A stretch of 64,000 nucleotides of DNA from Pseudomonadales bacterium. GTDB lineage: Bacteria > Pseudomonadota > Gammaproteobacteria > Pseudomonadales > UBA5862. Position numbers and translations under genes: made by a program. The first letter of the stretch is position 1; each line of letters opens with the position of its first letter. The DNA lies in the NCBI GenBank assembly GCA_024234215.1, contig JACKOQ010000002.1:62001-126000 (forward strand). Reading direction: 5' to 3'. This document shows positions 25,078-33,504 of this stretch, one piece after another. The notes beneath the pieces were generated by a model that was not told where the DNA came from, did not search any database, and saw only the letters and a list, made by a program, of their open reading frames with translations.

Positions 25078-27777
25078 TCACCACTGCGCCTCGATCCGCT
25101 CCCAGCCTCTGTCAGTCACCATCACGAAGCGGCAGCGACCGTCGGAGAGACTCGCCCACAGGCCGCCGATCAGCCGGTCATCGTCGGCGGCGCTCCAGCG
25201 GTCGGCGCCCTTGTATTCCACGGCCAGGATCGTACCGGGCTGGTCTGCTGAACCGGGTAACTGACAAAGAAAGTCCGGATAGAAACGACCATCGGCCTTC
25301 TGCAGGAAGAACGAACTCCCCTCGCGTCGCACCAGATTGCGCACCCAGAACGCGATGCGCCCCCGCTGCGCCTGCATGTCCAGCCAGCAGGCGCAGTCGA
25401 ACTCCTCTCTGCTGTCGAAGTCGCCGATGCGGCCGTAGTAGTGCCGGCGAAAGTCGAAGTGGCCGAAGCGGCCATCGTAGTCGCGGGCCGGCGCATAGGC
25501 GTGGGGCGCGAACTCGAAGGCGTAAACGTCGCTCACCGCCACCCGCTGCCCAACATCGTCACCGAACAGCGTCTGCTGGAAGGCCCGGCCCACTGCCTGC
25601 CGGCGCAACTGTCGAATGCGCGCCTCCAGCAGGTTGCGAATCAAAAATTTCTGCAAATTGGCCCGCGCCAGCGGGAAATCGTCGCGGCGCAGCAGTTCGG
25701 TCAGCCACCGGACAACGAAAGCCTGCTTGCTGGCATGGGTGAGCGACGGCTCCGGCAGGTTGCGGCAGAGCCAGGTGGCCAGCCGCAGTTCGTCCCACTG
25801 CTCGGGCGGGCAGACCAGCCCGAGATCGCGTTGCAACTCGGGCAGAAAGCGCGACACCAGCCGGCCGCCGTCGTCGACATCGATCTCGCCGCCTTCGGAG
25901 ACCTTCATCGACGCGCCGAGCATGGCCAGCTCTGCGGTGGTCGGCGCGGCATCATAGGTCGACAGCGCCCAGGGGTAGTCGAGCAGCTCCGGGTCGTCGA
26001 ACAGTTGCAGCGCGCCCTGCACACGCAACGCAAGCTGCGGCACCGCAAAGCGCTCGCCGAGTTCGGCCGGCGTCTGGAAGAACTCGATCGCCGTGGTGCG
26101 GCTGGTTTCGGCGGCTTCGGCAATCGCCGTGGCCGCGGCCTCTGAGGTCACCGCCGCCGTGAGCGTGCCGGTCTCGTCCTCGGTCAGCGGCGTGCTGATG
26201 GTCAAGGCATTGAGCTTCCCGTCCCAACTCAGCTTGTCGCGCACCGGCTGGGGCAGGCGCTTGAGGTCGGGCTTCTCGGGCAGCACTACCACCACCGGGC
26301 GCATCACCGCGCGGCCGGCGTGGCCGTCGAGATCGATCCGGGCCTGCTCGGCCCGAGCGGCGGTGACGAACTGCGCCACCTCGCGCCGCTCGAAACCGGC
26401 GCCGGCCACCAGCCGGTCGCGCAGCGCGCCCGCCGTTTCGGCGAAATTCCTCGACACCACGAAGGCGTAGGAGCGGTTCAGCAGCGGATCGGCGAAGTGG
26501 CGTGCGTTCGGCTGACGCAGCACCCGGCCCAGCAACTGCTCGACGGCCGTCGCCGACGACAATGAAGCCATGCTCACCAGGATGTACGCGAACGGACAGT
26601 CCCAGCCTTCGGCCAGCGCCTTCTGGGTGATGACGAACTTGACCGGACAGTCTGGATCGGCAATGCCCAGCTTGTAGTTGGTGTCGATCTGCTCCAGGCC
26701 GCGTTCCTCGCCGGTGGCGACGACGATCTCGCGGGCCGGAATGCCGTGATTGGTGATCAGCTCCTGGCGCACCCGCTCGAAATCCAGCGTTTCCACGCCG
26801 GCACGGCGCGGCTCGGATTGAATCAATACGATGGGCCGCAGGTAATCGGCGCCGGCGCGGCGCGCCTCATCGGCCAGCCTGTGCAGCGCCTCGCGGCGGC
26901 CGATCGCGTCGGCCAGACACTGCTGCCAGTTCGGCTCGGTCTCCAGCACCACCGGCAGCTTGATCATCTCCTCCGCCTTCAGCTCGGCGGCGCAGACGCT
27001 GTGCAGCACGTTGCTGGGCGTGCGTTCCAGATCGGGCGTGGCGGTGAGTTCCAGCACGCCGCTGGGGCAAAAGCGCGCCAGCATGTCGAAGGCGAGTTCG
27101 GTGCGGTTGTTGTGCGCCTCATCCACCACCACGAACGGCCGGCGCAGCCGCAGCACGTTGGCCAACGAACAGGGCGTCGTGCGCTCTGCACCTGCGCCCT
27201 CGCTCAACAAGCCGTCGCGCTGGGTGGGCGACAGGTTGTCGAAGTGGTGCATCAGCGCGCCGCTGCTCTGATACACCTTGCGGCACTCCTCGTCCTCCAC
27301 CTGAAACGCCTGTCGGGTGGCGACGATGACGGTGGTGGAGGTGTCCAGCGTCGCGCGGGTCACACTCTTGGCCTCGTCGAGGTCCATCACCGTGATCGGG
27401 CCGGCTTCGCGAAGTGCCGCGTGATACGGATGCAGCCGGTCGCGCAGCGCGCGCAGGGTCTGTTCGCGGATCGGCTTGCTCGGCACCAGCCACAGGATCA
27501 CGCTGTGTTCGGTGCGCAGCAGATGCGTGTTGGCAAGCTGAACGCTCTTGGCCGCCAGCCAGGTCTTGCCACCGCCGGTCGGCACGCGCAGGCAGAAGTA
27601 CGGCATGTCAGGCGGGAACCCCGAGAGGGGGTTGTACGGACTGCCACGCCCCCAGAGACGTTCAGTGGTCGCGGTGAAGGCCACCGACGGCGACGGCAGC
27701 TCGTGGCAGGCGCGAAAGTAGCTCTCGATGCTGTCCAGCACCTGCTGCTGGTACTGTTTGGGGGTGAAGGGGGTCAT
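25078..27777 (-). CDS. Type III restriction endonuclease, Res subunit
   Basis: The helicase-nuclease subunit of a type III R-M system, which acts with Mod (28895-30610). From the ATG at 27777 (GGAG upstream) it has 899 residues. The SF2 helicase part has Walker A VPTGGGKTWLAA (about 65-76), DEAH box VVVDEAHNN (Asp about 219), TATP, and later GRVLRQPNAR. The C-terminal 100 residues hold a PD-(D/E)xK nuclease: FYPDFLCQL then AVEYKGADRW. The frame is intact. The start upstream at 27828 lacks support. It is separated from mod by three small genes. Confidence 0.93.
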   Translation of the reverse strand: MTPFTPKQYQQQVLDSIESYFRACHELPSPSVAFTATTERLWGRGSPYNPLSGFPPDMPYFCLRVPTGGGKTWLAAKSVQLANTHLLRTEHSVILWLVPSKPIREQTLRALRDRLHPYHAALREAGPITVMDLDEAKSVTRATLDTSTTVIVATRQAFQVEDEECRKVYQSSGALMHHFDNLSPTQRDGLLSEGAGAERTTPCSLANVLRLRRPFVVVDEAHNNRTELAFDMLARFCPSGVLELTATPDLERTPSNVLHSVCAAELKAEEMIKLPVVLETEPNWQQCLADAIGRREALHRLADEARRAGADYLRPIVLIQSEPRRAGVETLDFERVRQELITNHGIPAREIVVATGEERGLEQIDTNYKLGIADPDCPVKFVITQKALAEGWDCPFAYILVSMASLSSATAVEQLLGRVLRQPNARHFADPLLNRSYAFVVSRNFAETAGALRDRLVAGAGFERREVAQFVTAARAEQARIDLDGHAGRAVMRPVVVVLPEKPDLKRLPQPVRDKLSWDGKLNALTISTPLTEDETGTLTAAVTSEAAATAIAEAAETSRTTAIEFFQTPAELGERFAVPQLALRVQGALQLFDDPELLDYPWALSTYDAAPTTAELAMLGASMKVSEGGEIDVDDGGRLVSRFLPELQRDLGLVCPPEQWDELRLATWLCRNLPEPSLTHASKQAFVVRWLTELLRRDDFPLARANLQKFLIRNLLEARIRQLRRQAVGRAFQQTLFGDDVGQRVAVSDVYAFEFAPHAYAPARDYDGRFGHFDFRRHYYGRIGDFDSREEFDCACWLDMQAQRGRIAFWVRNLVRREGSSFFLQKADGRFYPDFLCQLPGSADQPGTILAVEYKGADRWSAADDDRLIGGLWASLSDGRCRFVMVTDRGWERIEAQW

Positions 27778-27808
27778 GGTGTCTCCGACTGTGCGCATGA
27801 ACGACGCA

Positions 27809-28075
27809 TCACAGCTCGCCCACCACATCCACGGCGGGGATGCCCCGAACCTTGCCGGCGCGGTAGGCGGCCAGCCGGCGCTGAGCCTCCTCGATCCAGA
27901 GCAGATCGATCTCCTGATCGGGCCGGATGCGCTCGATCACGCCGTTGCGGCTCACCACCAACTCGGTGCCAGTCTGCATCGCCAACTCGCGGGCACGCTG
28001 CGCGGCGCGCAGCAAGGCCGGTTCGGACAGCCGCAGATCGGCGGCCTGGGTTCCATCTCGATCCGGGTCACTCAT
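27809..28075 (-). CDS. Small antitoxin-like protein of the R-M locus
   Basis: An 88-residue protein. The first half (LLRAAQRARELAMQTGTELV, then VSRNGVIERI) resembles small proteins commonly encoded with R-M or toxin genes. The C-terminus WIEEAQRRLAAYRAGKVRGI followed by PAVDV is like the tail of addiction-module antitoxins of the TIGR02574 kind, which bind a ParE/RelE toxin. A similar tail occurs in the antitoxin at 51112-51363. No toxin gene lies next to it in frame: 31 bases downstream is res. Function therefore remains open. Confidence 0.6.
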   Translation of the reverse strand: MSDPDRDGTQAADLRLSEPALLRAAQRARELAMQTGTELVVSRNGVIERIRPDQEIDLLWIEEAQRRLAAYRAGKVRGIPAVDVVGEL

Positions 28076-28102
28076 GGCTTGTCGCTCCTGTCCTGAAATG
28101 TC

Positions 28103-28652
28103 TCACGCACCATCCCGTGCATCGGGTTCTGGAAAGGCTTCGACTTGCTGGATGATCTCTGCCAGCAGGTTGCGACGAATATGGAGGGAGGTCCGTTGCG
28201 GAATCTCCTTCAGCGCTGCGAGCGTCTGCGCCTTATCCATTTGACCGCGCCGCATCGCGCGCACGACGATACCGATCGTGCCATGCGCAGAAATGGCCAG
28301 CGCCGCTGCCGCCAGCCGGGCCGCCGTATCGTCGGTCAGCAGCAGGGCACGGGGTGCAGCCAGGCACTGGCACAGTGCCGCATATTCGCCGCTGTGCCAG
28401 TGTGTAAAGCATTCCCAGCGTATCGACCCGCTCCGAATCGGGTGGCGTGCATCGCGACAGCACGACGTCAGAGTGCTGAAGAGCCAGCGGCCGATGACGC
28501 TCGACCTCGATCCATACCGCATCAGGCACCTGCACCCCCTGAAAATCAGCCAGCAAATGAATGCAACCCAGCTCATCGAGGTGGATCAACGGCCCGGCAT
28601 CCGATACCACCATCACCGTGCCATCGCGATAGGCGGGCAAGGGTTCAATCAC
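28103..28652 (-). pseudogene. PIN-domain (DUF3368-type) toxin, frameshifted
   Basis: The N-terminal half is read from 28652 (GTG; an internal ATG is at 28613): MVVSDAGPLIHLDELGCIHL, VPDAVWIEVERHRPL, ending near TLGMLYTL. The C-terminal half continues in another frame to 28103: HSGEYAALCQCLAAP, LLLTDDTAARLAAAA, TIGIVVRAMRRGQMD. Removing one of the two C residues at 28397-28398 joins them into YTLHSGEYAAL, which restores the family motif. So there is a single-base insertion, or a sequencing error. The acidic residues (SDAG, E, LLTDD) are all kept. The partner antitoxin overlaps its start. Confidence 0.8.
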
Positions 28653-28842
28653 CGCCCTTCAGCCCCCACTCGACATCCTCGCGGATGAACTGCTCGCTCA
28701 GGCGCTCCTGGTGCGATTCCAGATAGCGGCGCAGCGATTCGGCAATGATCGAATCGACATCCGCCGCCCAACCGCGCTCGACCATGCGCCGGGCCTGCTG
28801 CACCAGTTGATCGGGCAATTCGGCTTGTATCAGCGTCGTCAT
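28645..28842 (-). CDS. Ribbon-helix-helix-type antitoxin
   Basis: A 65-residue protein beginning MTTLIQAELPDQLVQQARRM, with a strand then two helices (GWAADVDSIIAESLRRYLES), the layout of RHH DNA-binding antitoxins. Its stop overlaps the start of the frameshifted PIN toxin gene by eight bases, which is typical of a toxin-antitoxin operon. It follows mod by 52 bases in the same direction. With the toxin broken, it may persist as a free antitoxin or regulator of the R-M locus. Confidence 0.75.
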   Translation of the reverse strand: MTTLIQAELPDQLVQQARRMVERGWAADVDSIIAESLRRYLESHQERLSEQFIREDVEWGLKGGD

Positions 28843-28894
28843 CTCATGCCTCCACGGATCACGATGAAACGGGCCTCGCCTGAATTATCCATGG

Positions 28895-30610
28895 CTATAT
28901 CTCCAGCGCATACGGCGTCTGCTTGAAGGTGATGCCCTCGCGCGCGGCGCGGCTGCCCATGCGGTTGGCGGCGGCGTAGATCACCTTCGGGCCGGCGAAC
29001 GGCGGCAGCAGGTCGTACAGCGGGCCGGTGAGTACGTTGCCGCCGTCGATGGAGCGGTCCTTGAGGATGCCGTTGTAGAGCAGATAGATCGCCCGGCCTT
29101 CGTACACGCCGAGGAGAGGCGACGAATCGATTCCGTCATTCCCGCGCAAGCGGGAATCCAGGCTCGCGGGGCTGGACTGGATTCCGGGTTCGGCTCCGCC
29201 GCCCCGGAATGACGGCATCCACGACGTGCCGGTCTCGGCAAACCAGACGAACTCGGCGAGCTGCGCAAAGCTCACGTCGCGGCGAATCTGTCCGTCGGCG
29301 TCAAACAGGGGCTCGGCGGACAGCCGGCAGAACTGGAAGCCGCCGCCGAGTCCCGGCACCGGCTCACCCTTGGCGTTGGAGTAGCCCTGCGCCACGCGGC
29401 GCACGCGCTCGGCGGTGACGTTGCGGGCGATGGCGTCGTCCATCTCGACCAGGATGAAGCGGCGGTTGCCGCCGTCTTCGGCGTTCTGCTTCAGCACCGC
29501 GTGGCCGGTGGTGCCGGATCCGGCGAAGCTGTCGAGTACCAGCGAGTCTTTATCGGTGGCGATTTGCAGGATGCGCTGGATAAGGGAGGACGGCTTCGGA
29601 GTAACGAACAAGTCAGTGGAAGCTCCGAGGCCCATGATTTGACTAAGCTCCTGCTTCGAATGGCGCGTACTGCCGACTTCCTGCCAGCGCCATAAAGTCC
29701 GCGGCACTACACCGTCTTTCACATCAGATAGGAATCTCTTGATGCCGGGGCGATTGGCACCGGATTTTCCCCACCAGATTCTATTGTCGCGATCAAGCTC
29801 CCAAAATTTTTCTTCACTTACTCGCCAGTAACTGCCCGATGGCGGTCCTTCGATGACTTTCCCAGATGGCGTCGTGATCGAATATCTGCCTTGTGCGTAG
29901 AAATTTCGTGCGGCGAGATCGCTGAGCAGCCATACCCCACGAGGATCATTGTCCGGGTTCTTGTACCGAGCAATCATCTCCTCGCTACGAGCGAGCGGAT
30001 TCGGCCGCCATGTATCTTTATTGAGGGCGTAAATAACCACGTACTCGTGATCCTCACTGAGATGACGAGCGCTATTTTTCGGGCTATCCATCATGTTCCA
30101 GATGGAACTCGCCACGAAGTTATTCGCCCCGAAAATCTCATCCATCAGCAGCCGCAGCGTCGCCACCTCGTTGTCGTCGATCGAGACGAAGATCGCGCCG
30201 TCCTCACGCAGAAACTGTTTCAGCAGCACGAGGCGCGGATACATCATGCACAGCCAGCGGTCGTGGCGGTCGAGCGTGTCGCCCTCGCGGCCGACCACCT
30301 CGCCGAGCCAGCGGCGAATCTCCGGGCTGTTGACGTTGTCGTTGTAGACCCAGCCCTCGTTGCCGGTGTTGTAGGGCGGGTCGATGTAGATGCACTTCAC
30401 CTGGCCGGCGTAGCGCGGCAGCAGCGCCTTGAGCGCGTGCAGGTTGTCGCCCTGGACGATCAGGTTGTCGCCGTGGTCACCCTCACCCCCGGCCCCTCTC
30501 CCGGCGGGAGAGGGGAGGGACAGTTCCGGCAGCGGCTCCAGCAGGCGGAACGGCACCTCCTTGTGGTGTTTGACGACGGCTTGCTTGCCGATCCAGTTGA
30601 GTGTGGGCAT
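28895..30610 (-). CDS. Type III DNA methyltransferase, Mod subunit
   Basis: Methylates adenine in the recognition site and provides sequence specificity for Res. From the ATG at 30610 it has 571 residues. The open frame reaches 30817 but that part is not family sequence and overlaps the ccm promoter region. Motif IV DPPYNTGNEGWVYND is at about 77-91 and the SAM motif DSFAGSGTTGHA at about 360-371, the beta-class order seen in type III Mod. Two palindromic repeats are embedded in frame: LPSPAGRGAGGEGD (about 32-45) and PASLDSRLRGNDGID (about 476-490). Confidence 0.92.
   Translation of the reverse strand: MPTLNWIGKQAVVKHHKEVPFRLLEPLPELSLPSPAGRGAGGEGDHGDNLIVQGDNLHALKALLPRYAGQVKCIYIDPPYNTGNEGWVYNDNVNSPEIRRWLGEVVGREGDTLDRHDRWLCMMYPRLVLLKQFLREDGAIFVSIDDNEVATLRLLMDEIFGANNFVASSIWNMMDSPKNSARHLSEDHEYVVIYALNKDTWRPNPLARSEEMIARYKNPDNDPRGVWLLSDLAARNFYAQGRYSITTPSGKVIEGPPSGSYWRVSEEKFWELDRDNRIWWGKSGANRPGIKRFLSDVKDGVVPRTLWRWQEVGSTRHSKQELSQIMGLGASTDLFVTPKPSSLIQRILQIATDKDSLVLDSFAGSGTTGHAVLKQNAEDGGNRRFILVEMDDAIARNVTAERVRRVAQGYSNAKGEPVPGLGGGFQFCRLSAEPLFDADGQIRRDVSFAQLAEFVWFAETGTSWMPSFRGGGAEPGIQSSPASLDSRLRGNDGIDSSPLLGVYEGRAIYLLYNGILKDRSIDGGNVLTGPLYDLLPPFAGPKVIYAAANRMGSRAAREGITFKQTPYALEI
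29133..29215. repeat. Palindromic MITE-like repeat inside mod
   Basis: An 83-base element with inverted ends CCGTCATTCC (29133-29142) and GGAATGACGG (29206-29215). It contains a strong inner hairpin ATTCCCGC/GCGGGAAT around 29138-29156. Its translated core, DSRLRGNDG, is a well-known signature of this dispersed repeat in many proteobacteria. It keeps the mod frame open. Confidence 0.75.
30493..30515. repeat. Palindromic G+C repeat in the 5' part of mod
   Basis: CCCCTCTCCC and GGGAGAGGGG arms around a short centre, preceded by CCCTCACCCCCGG. This is the common CCCTCTCCC-type intergenic palindrome of gammaproteobacteria, here translated as LPSPAGRGAGGEGD near the Mod N-terminus. Confidence 0.6.
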
Positions 30611-30741
30611 CGATGGCTCTGCATCCTGTGCGCTCGGCATTGACCGCCGGCGGGCGGCGCAGAGCATACCGCTTTTCGAGGGTCGATGCGCCGCATCCGC
30701 CGGGCGGACCATTTTTATGCGATCCGGCCAGCGGGAGTCGC

Positions 30742-30747
30742 TATAAT
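30742..30747 (+). promoter_or_regulatory. Putative sigma-70 -10 box of the ccm operon
   Basis: A perfect TATAAT 34 bases upstream of the ccmA GTG. A good -35 hexamer is not evident 17 bases further up. The reverse complement is not a -10 box, so it serves only the plus strand. It lies in the 170-base divergent gap between mod and ccmA. Confidence 0.4.
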
Positions 30748-30780
30748 CAGCCGCCGCAATCCGGGTCGGAGCCCATTCTG

Positions 30781-31437
30781 GTGCAGTCAGCCGAACAGTC
30801 GATCGATGCCGCGCCACTGCTGCAAGCCGTGGGGCTTGGCTGTGAGCGCGATGACCGCACGCTGTTCCGGCGGCTCGACTTTGCCGTGCAGGGCGGCGAG
30901 CTGCTGGAGGTGCGAGGCCGCAATGGCAGCGGCAAGACGACGCTGCTGCGGATGGTGGCCGGCCTCGGCGAGCCGGACGAGGGCGAGCTGCGCTGGCGCG
31001 GCCGGCCGCTGCGGCGGATGCGCGCCGAGCTCGGCAGCGAGCTCTGCTACCTCGGCCATCTGCCGGCGATCAAGGAGACGCTGACCGCCCGCGAGAACCT
31101 GCGCTTCGCCATGCAGTTGAAGGGCTGCGCCGCCAGTGAACGGATCGACGCGGCACTGGCCGAGTCGGGGCTGCGCGGCTTCGAGGATCTGCCATGCCGT
31201 CAGCTCTCGGCCGGGCAGCGGCGGCGGGTGGCGCTGGCGCTGCTGCGGCTGCTGCCGGCGCGGCTGTGGATTCTCGACGAGCCCTTCACCGCGCTCGACC
31301 GTCAGGCGGTCGCGCAACTGGAGCAGTGGATCGAGGCACACCGGGCCCAGGGTGGCGCGGTGCTGCTGACCACCCATCAGCCGTTGGGCCTTGGCAGTGC
31401 GTGGCGGACGCTGACGCTCGGGGAGTCCGTTGCTTGA
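30781..31437 (+). CDS. ccmA: Haem exporter ATP-binding protein CcmA
   Basis: The ATPase of the CcmABCD complex, which releases holo-CcmE during cytochrome c maturation. The GTG at 30781 gives 218 residues, close to the usual 207. The ABC parts are all present: Walker A GRNGSGKTTLLRMVAG, signature LSAGQRRRVALALLRL, Walker B LWILDEPFTALD, and H-loop TTHQP. The frame is open upstream to 30601, but that part is not ABC sequence. The stop overlaps the ccmB start (TTGA). Confidence 0.94.
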   Translation: MQSAEQSIDAAPLLQAVGLGCERDDRTLFRRLDFAVQGGELLEVRGRNGSGKTTLLRMVAGLGEPDEGELRWRGRPLRRMRAELGSELCYLGHLPAIKETLTARENLRFAMQLKGCAASERIDAALAESGLRGFEDLPCRQLSAGQRRRVALALLRLLPARLWILDEPFTALDRQAVAQLEQWIEAHRAQGGAVLLTTHQPLGLGSAWRTLTLGESVA

Positions 31438-32126
31438 GCAGTGCAACCGGCGTGGCACTGCACCGGATCGCGGCCGGACTGCTGCGGCGCGAGCTGCTGC
31501 TGGCGTGGCGCCGGCCCGGCGAGAGTCTCAATCCGCTGCTGTTCTATCTGCTGGTCGGCAGCCTGTTCCCGCTCGGCATCGGTCCGGACGCGGCCTTTCT
31601 GGCCCGCATCGCCGCCGGCGTGATCTGGATCGCCGCGCTGCTGGCGTTGCTGCTGTCGTTCGACAACCTGTTTCGCGCCGACCATGACGATGGCACGCTG
31701 GAGCAGTTTCTGCTGAGCCCCTGCCCGCTCTATTTTCTGGTGCTGGTCAAGCTGGCGGCCCATGCCTGCATCGTCGGGCTGCCGCTGCTGCTGGCGACCC
31801 CGCTGCTGGGGCTGATGCTGGCATTGCCGGCCCCAGCGATCGGCACACTGCTCTGCACGCTGCTGCTGGGCGTGCCGACGCTGGTCATGCTGGGCGGCGT
31901 CGGCGCGGCGCTGACGCTGGGGCTGCGCCGCGGCGGACTGCTGCTGTCGCTGCTGGTGCTGCCGCTCTATGTGCCGGTGCTGATCTTTGGCGCCAGCGCG
32001 GTGCAGGCGACCCAGAGCGGTCTGCCGGTCACCGGCCATCTGGCCTTCATCGGAGCGCTGCTGGCGGTCACGCTGGTCACCACGCCCTTCGCCATTGCCG
32101 CCGCACTGCGCATCTCCGGAGGCTGA
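31434..32126 (+). CDS. ccmB: Haem exporter permease CcmB
   Basis: Membrane subunit of CcmABCD. I choose the TTG at 31434, which overlaps the ccmA stop as TTGA, giving 230 residues; a GTG at 31452 is the alternative. Family matches are GESLNPLLFYLLVGSLFPLG, FRADHDDGTLEQFLLSPCPL, LLLGVPTLVMLGGVGAALTL and the C-terminal PFAIAAALRIS. Six hydrophobic segments are visible. It is followed after 3 bases by ccmC. Confidence 0.94.
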   Translation: MSSATGVALHRIAAGLLRRELLLAWRRPGESLNPLLFYLLVGSLFPLGIGPDAAFLARIAAGVIWIAALLALLLSFDNLFRADHDDGTLEQFLLSPCPLYFLVLVKLAAHACIVGLPLLLATPLLGLMLALPAPAIGTLLCTLLLGVPTLVMLGGVGAALTLGLRRGGLLLSLLVLPLYVPVLIFGASAVQATQSGLPVTGHLAFIGALLAVTLVTTPFAIAAALRISGG

Positions 32127-32129
32127 TCG

Positions 32130-32891
32130 ATGGATTTCACCGCCACCTTCACCCGCTGGTTTCACCGCATGGCCTCGCCGAGGTGGTTCTACCGGTTCGC
32201 CCGGCGCTGGCAGCCCTGGTTCGGCTGGAGCAGCCTGCTGCTGCTGCTGGTCGGGGCCGTCTGGGGACTCGCCTTCGCGCCGCCCGACTACCTGCAGGGC
32301 AACAGCTTTCGCATCATCTACATCCATGTGCCGGCGGCGATTCTGGCGCAGTCGGGCTATCTGCTGATGGCGCTGGCCGGCGGCATCGGGCTGATCTGGC
32401 GCATCAAGCTGGCCGAGATGGTGGCCAAGTCGTGCGCGCCGATCGGCGCCTCCTTCACCTTTCTGGCACTGGTGACCGGGGCGATCTGGGGCAAGCCGAC
32501 CTGGGGCACCTGGTGGGTGTGGGACGCCCGCATCACCTCGATGCTGATCCTGCTGTTTCTCTACTGCGGGGTGATCGCGCTGCAATCGGCGATCGACAAC
32601 GCGACCACCGCCGCCCGCGCCGCCGCGATTCTGGCGCTGGTGGGGGTGGTCAACATCCCGATCATCAAGTACTCGGTGGAGTGGTGGCACTCGCTGCACC
32701 AGCCGGCCACCTTCAGGCTGACCGAAAAGCCGGCGATGCCGATGGAGATGTGGCTGCCGCTGCTGGTGATGGTGGTGGGGTACTATCTGTTCTTTGCTGC
32801 CGCGCTGCTGCAACGCACCCGCTGCGAGCTGGTCGAACGGGAACGCAAGTCACGCTGGGTCAAGGAGCTGGTGGAGAACGATGAGTTTTGA
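32130..32891 (+). CDS. ccmC: Haem-handling protein CcmC
   Basis: Attaches haem to CcmE. The 253-residue membrane protein has the tryptophan-rich WWD signature WGKPTWGTWWVWDARITSML, flanked by the conserved histidines in IIYIHVPAAILAQSGYL and EWWHSLHQPATF. Six transmembrane segments can be picked out. The end overlaps ccmD by 11 bases. Confidence 0.96.
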   Translation: MDFTATFTRWFHRMASPRWFYRFARRWQPWFGWSSLLLLLVGAVWGLAFAPPDYLQGNSFRIIYIHVPAAILAQSGYLLMALAGGIGLIWRIKLAEMVAKSCAPIGASFTFLALVTGAIWGKPTWGTWWVWDARITSMLILLFLYCGVIALQSAIDNATTAARAAAILALVGVVNIPIIKYSVEWWHSLHQPATFRLTEKPAMPMEMWLPLLVMVVGYYLFFAAALLQRTRCELVERERKSRWVKELVENDEF

Positions 32892-33054
32892 CAGTCTCGA
32901 CGCGCTGCTGCGGATGGGCGGCCACGGCGGTTATGTCTGGAGCGCCTACGCCATCGCGCTGGCCACCTTTGCCTACAACTGGGTCGCGCCGCTGCATCGC
33001 CGCCGGCAGTTGCGACGCCGTCTGCAACAACTGGCACGCAGGGCCGAACCATGA
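32881..33054 (+). CDS. ccmD: Haem exporter protein CcmD
   Basis: A 57-residue single-span protein that helps release holo-CcmE from CcmABC. It starts MSFDSLDALLRMGGHGGYVW, the typical CcmD start with a conserved Tyr-containing region, followed by one transmembrane helix (SAYAIALATFAYNWV) and a basic, cytoplasmic C-terminus (RRRQLRRRLQQLARR). It overlaps ccmC by 11 bases and ccmE by 4. Small size makes it easy to miss, but the context is decisive. Confidence 0.92.
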   Translation: MSFDSLDALLRMGGHGGYVWSAYAIALATFAYNWVAPLHRRRQLRRRLQQLARRAEP

Positions 33055-33488
33055 ATCCAATCCGCCGGCAACGGCTGTTTCTGGTGATCTTCATTCTGCT
33101 GGGGGTCGGCGTGGCGGTGGCACTGACGCTGACGGCGCTGCAGGAGAACATCAACCTGTTCTACAGCCCCAAACAGATTCTGGCCGGCGAGGCGCCGACC
33201 GACCGGCCGATCCGCGCCGGTGGCATGGTGGTGGCCGGCAGCGTCAAGCGTGACCCCGACAGCCTGAAGGTGGCCTTCGAGGTGACCGACTACAGCGGCA
33301 CCATCGCGGTCGACTACGAGGGCATCCTGCCCGATCTGTTCAAGGAGGAGCAGGGCATCGTCGCCCTCGGTCGCTGGGCGCCTTCCGGCCGCTTCGTCGC
33401 CACCGAGGTGCTGGCCAAGCATGATGAGAACTACATGCCGCCCGAGGTGGCCGCAGCGCTGAAGGCCAATCCACCGAAACCGAAGTGA
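33051..33488 (+). CDS. ccmE: Haem chaperone CcmE
   Basis: Periplasmic, membrane-anchored carrier that binds haem covalently through a His. The 145 residues contain an N-terminal anchor (LFLVIFILLGVGVAVALTLT) and an OB-fold domain. The haem motif LAKHDENYMPPEV has His about 124 and Tyr about 128. The C-terminus is short. The start overlaps ccmD (ATGA). Confidence 0.96.
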   Translation: MNPIRRQRLFLVIFILLGVGVAVALTLTALQENINLFYSPKQILAGEAPTDRPIRAGGMVVAGSVKRDPDSLKVAFEVTDYSGTIAVDYEGILPDLFKEEQGIVALGRWAPSGRFVATEVLAKHDENYMPPEVAAALKANPPKPK

Positions 33489-33504
33489 ACAACGGACCGA
33501 GCAG

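Noticed and set aside
30611..30817. N-terminal extension of Mod upstream of 30610
   Set aside because: No family sequence, and it overlaps the ccm promoter region; the ATG at 30610 starts the conserved part (LNWIGKQAVVKHH).
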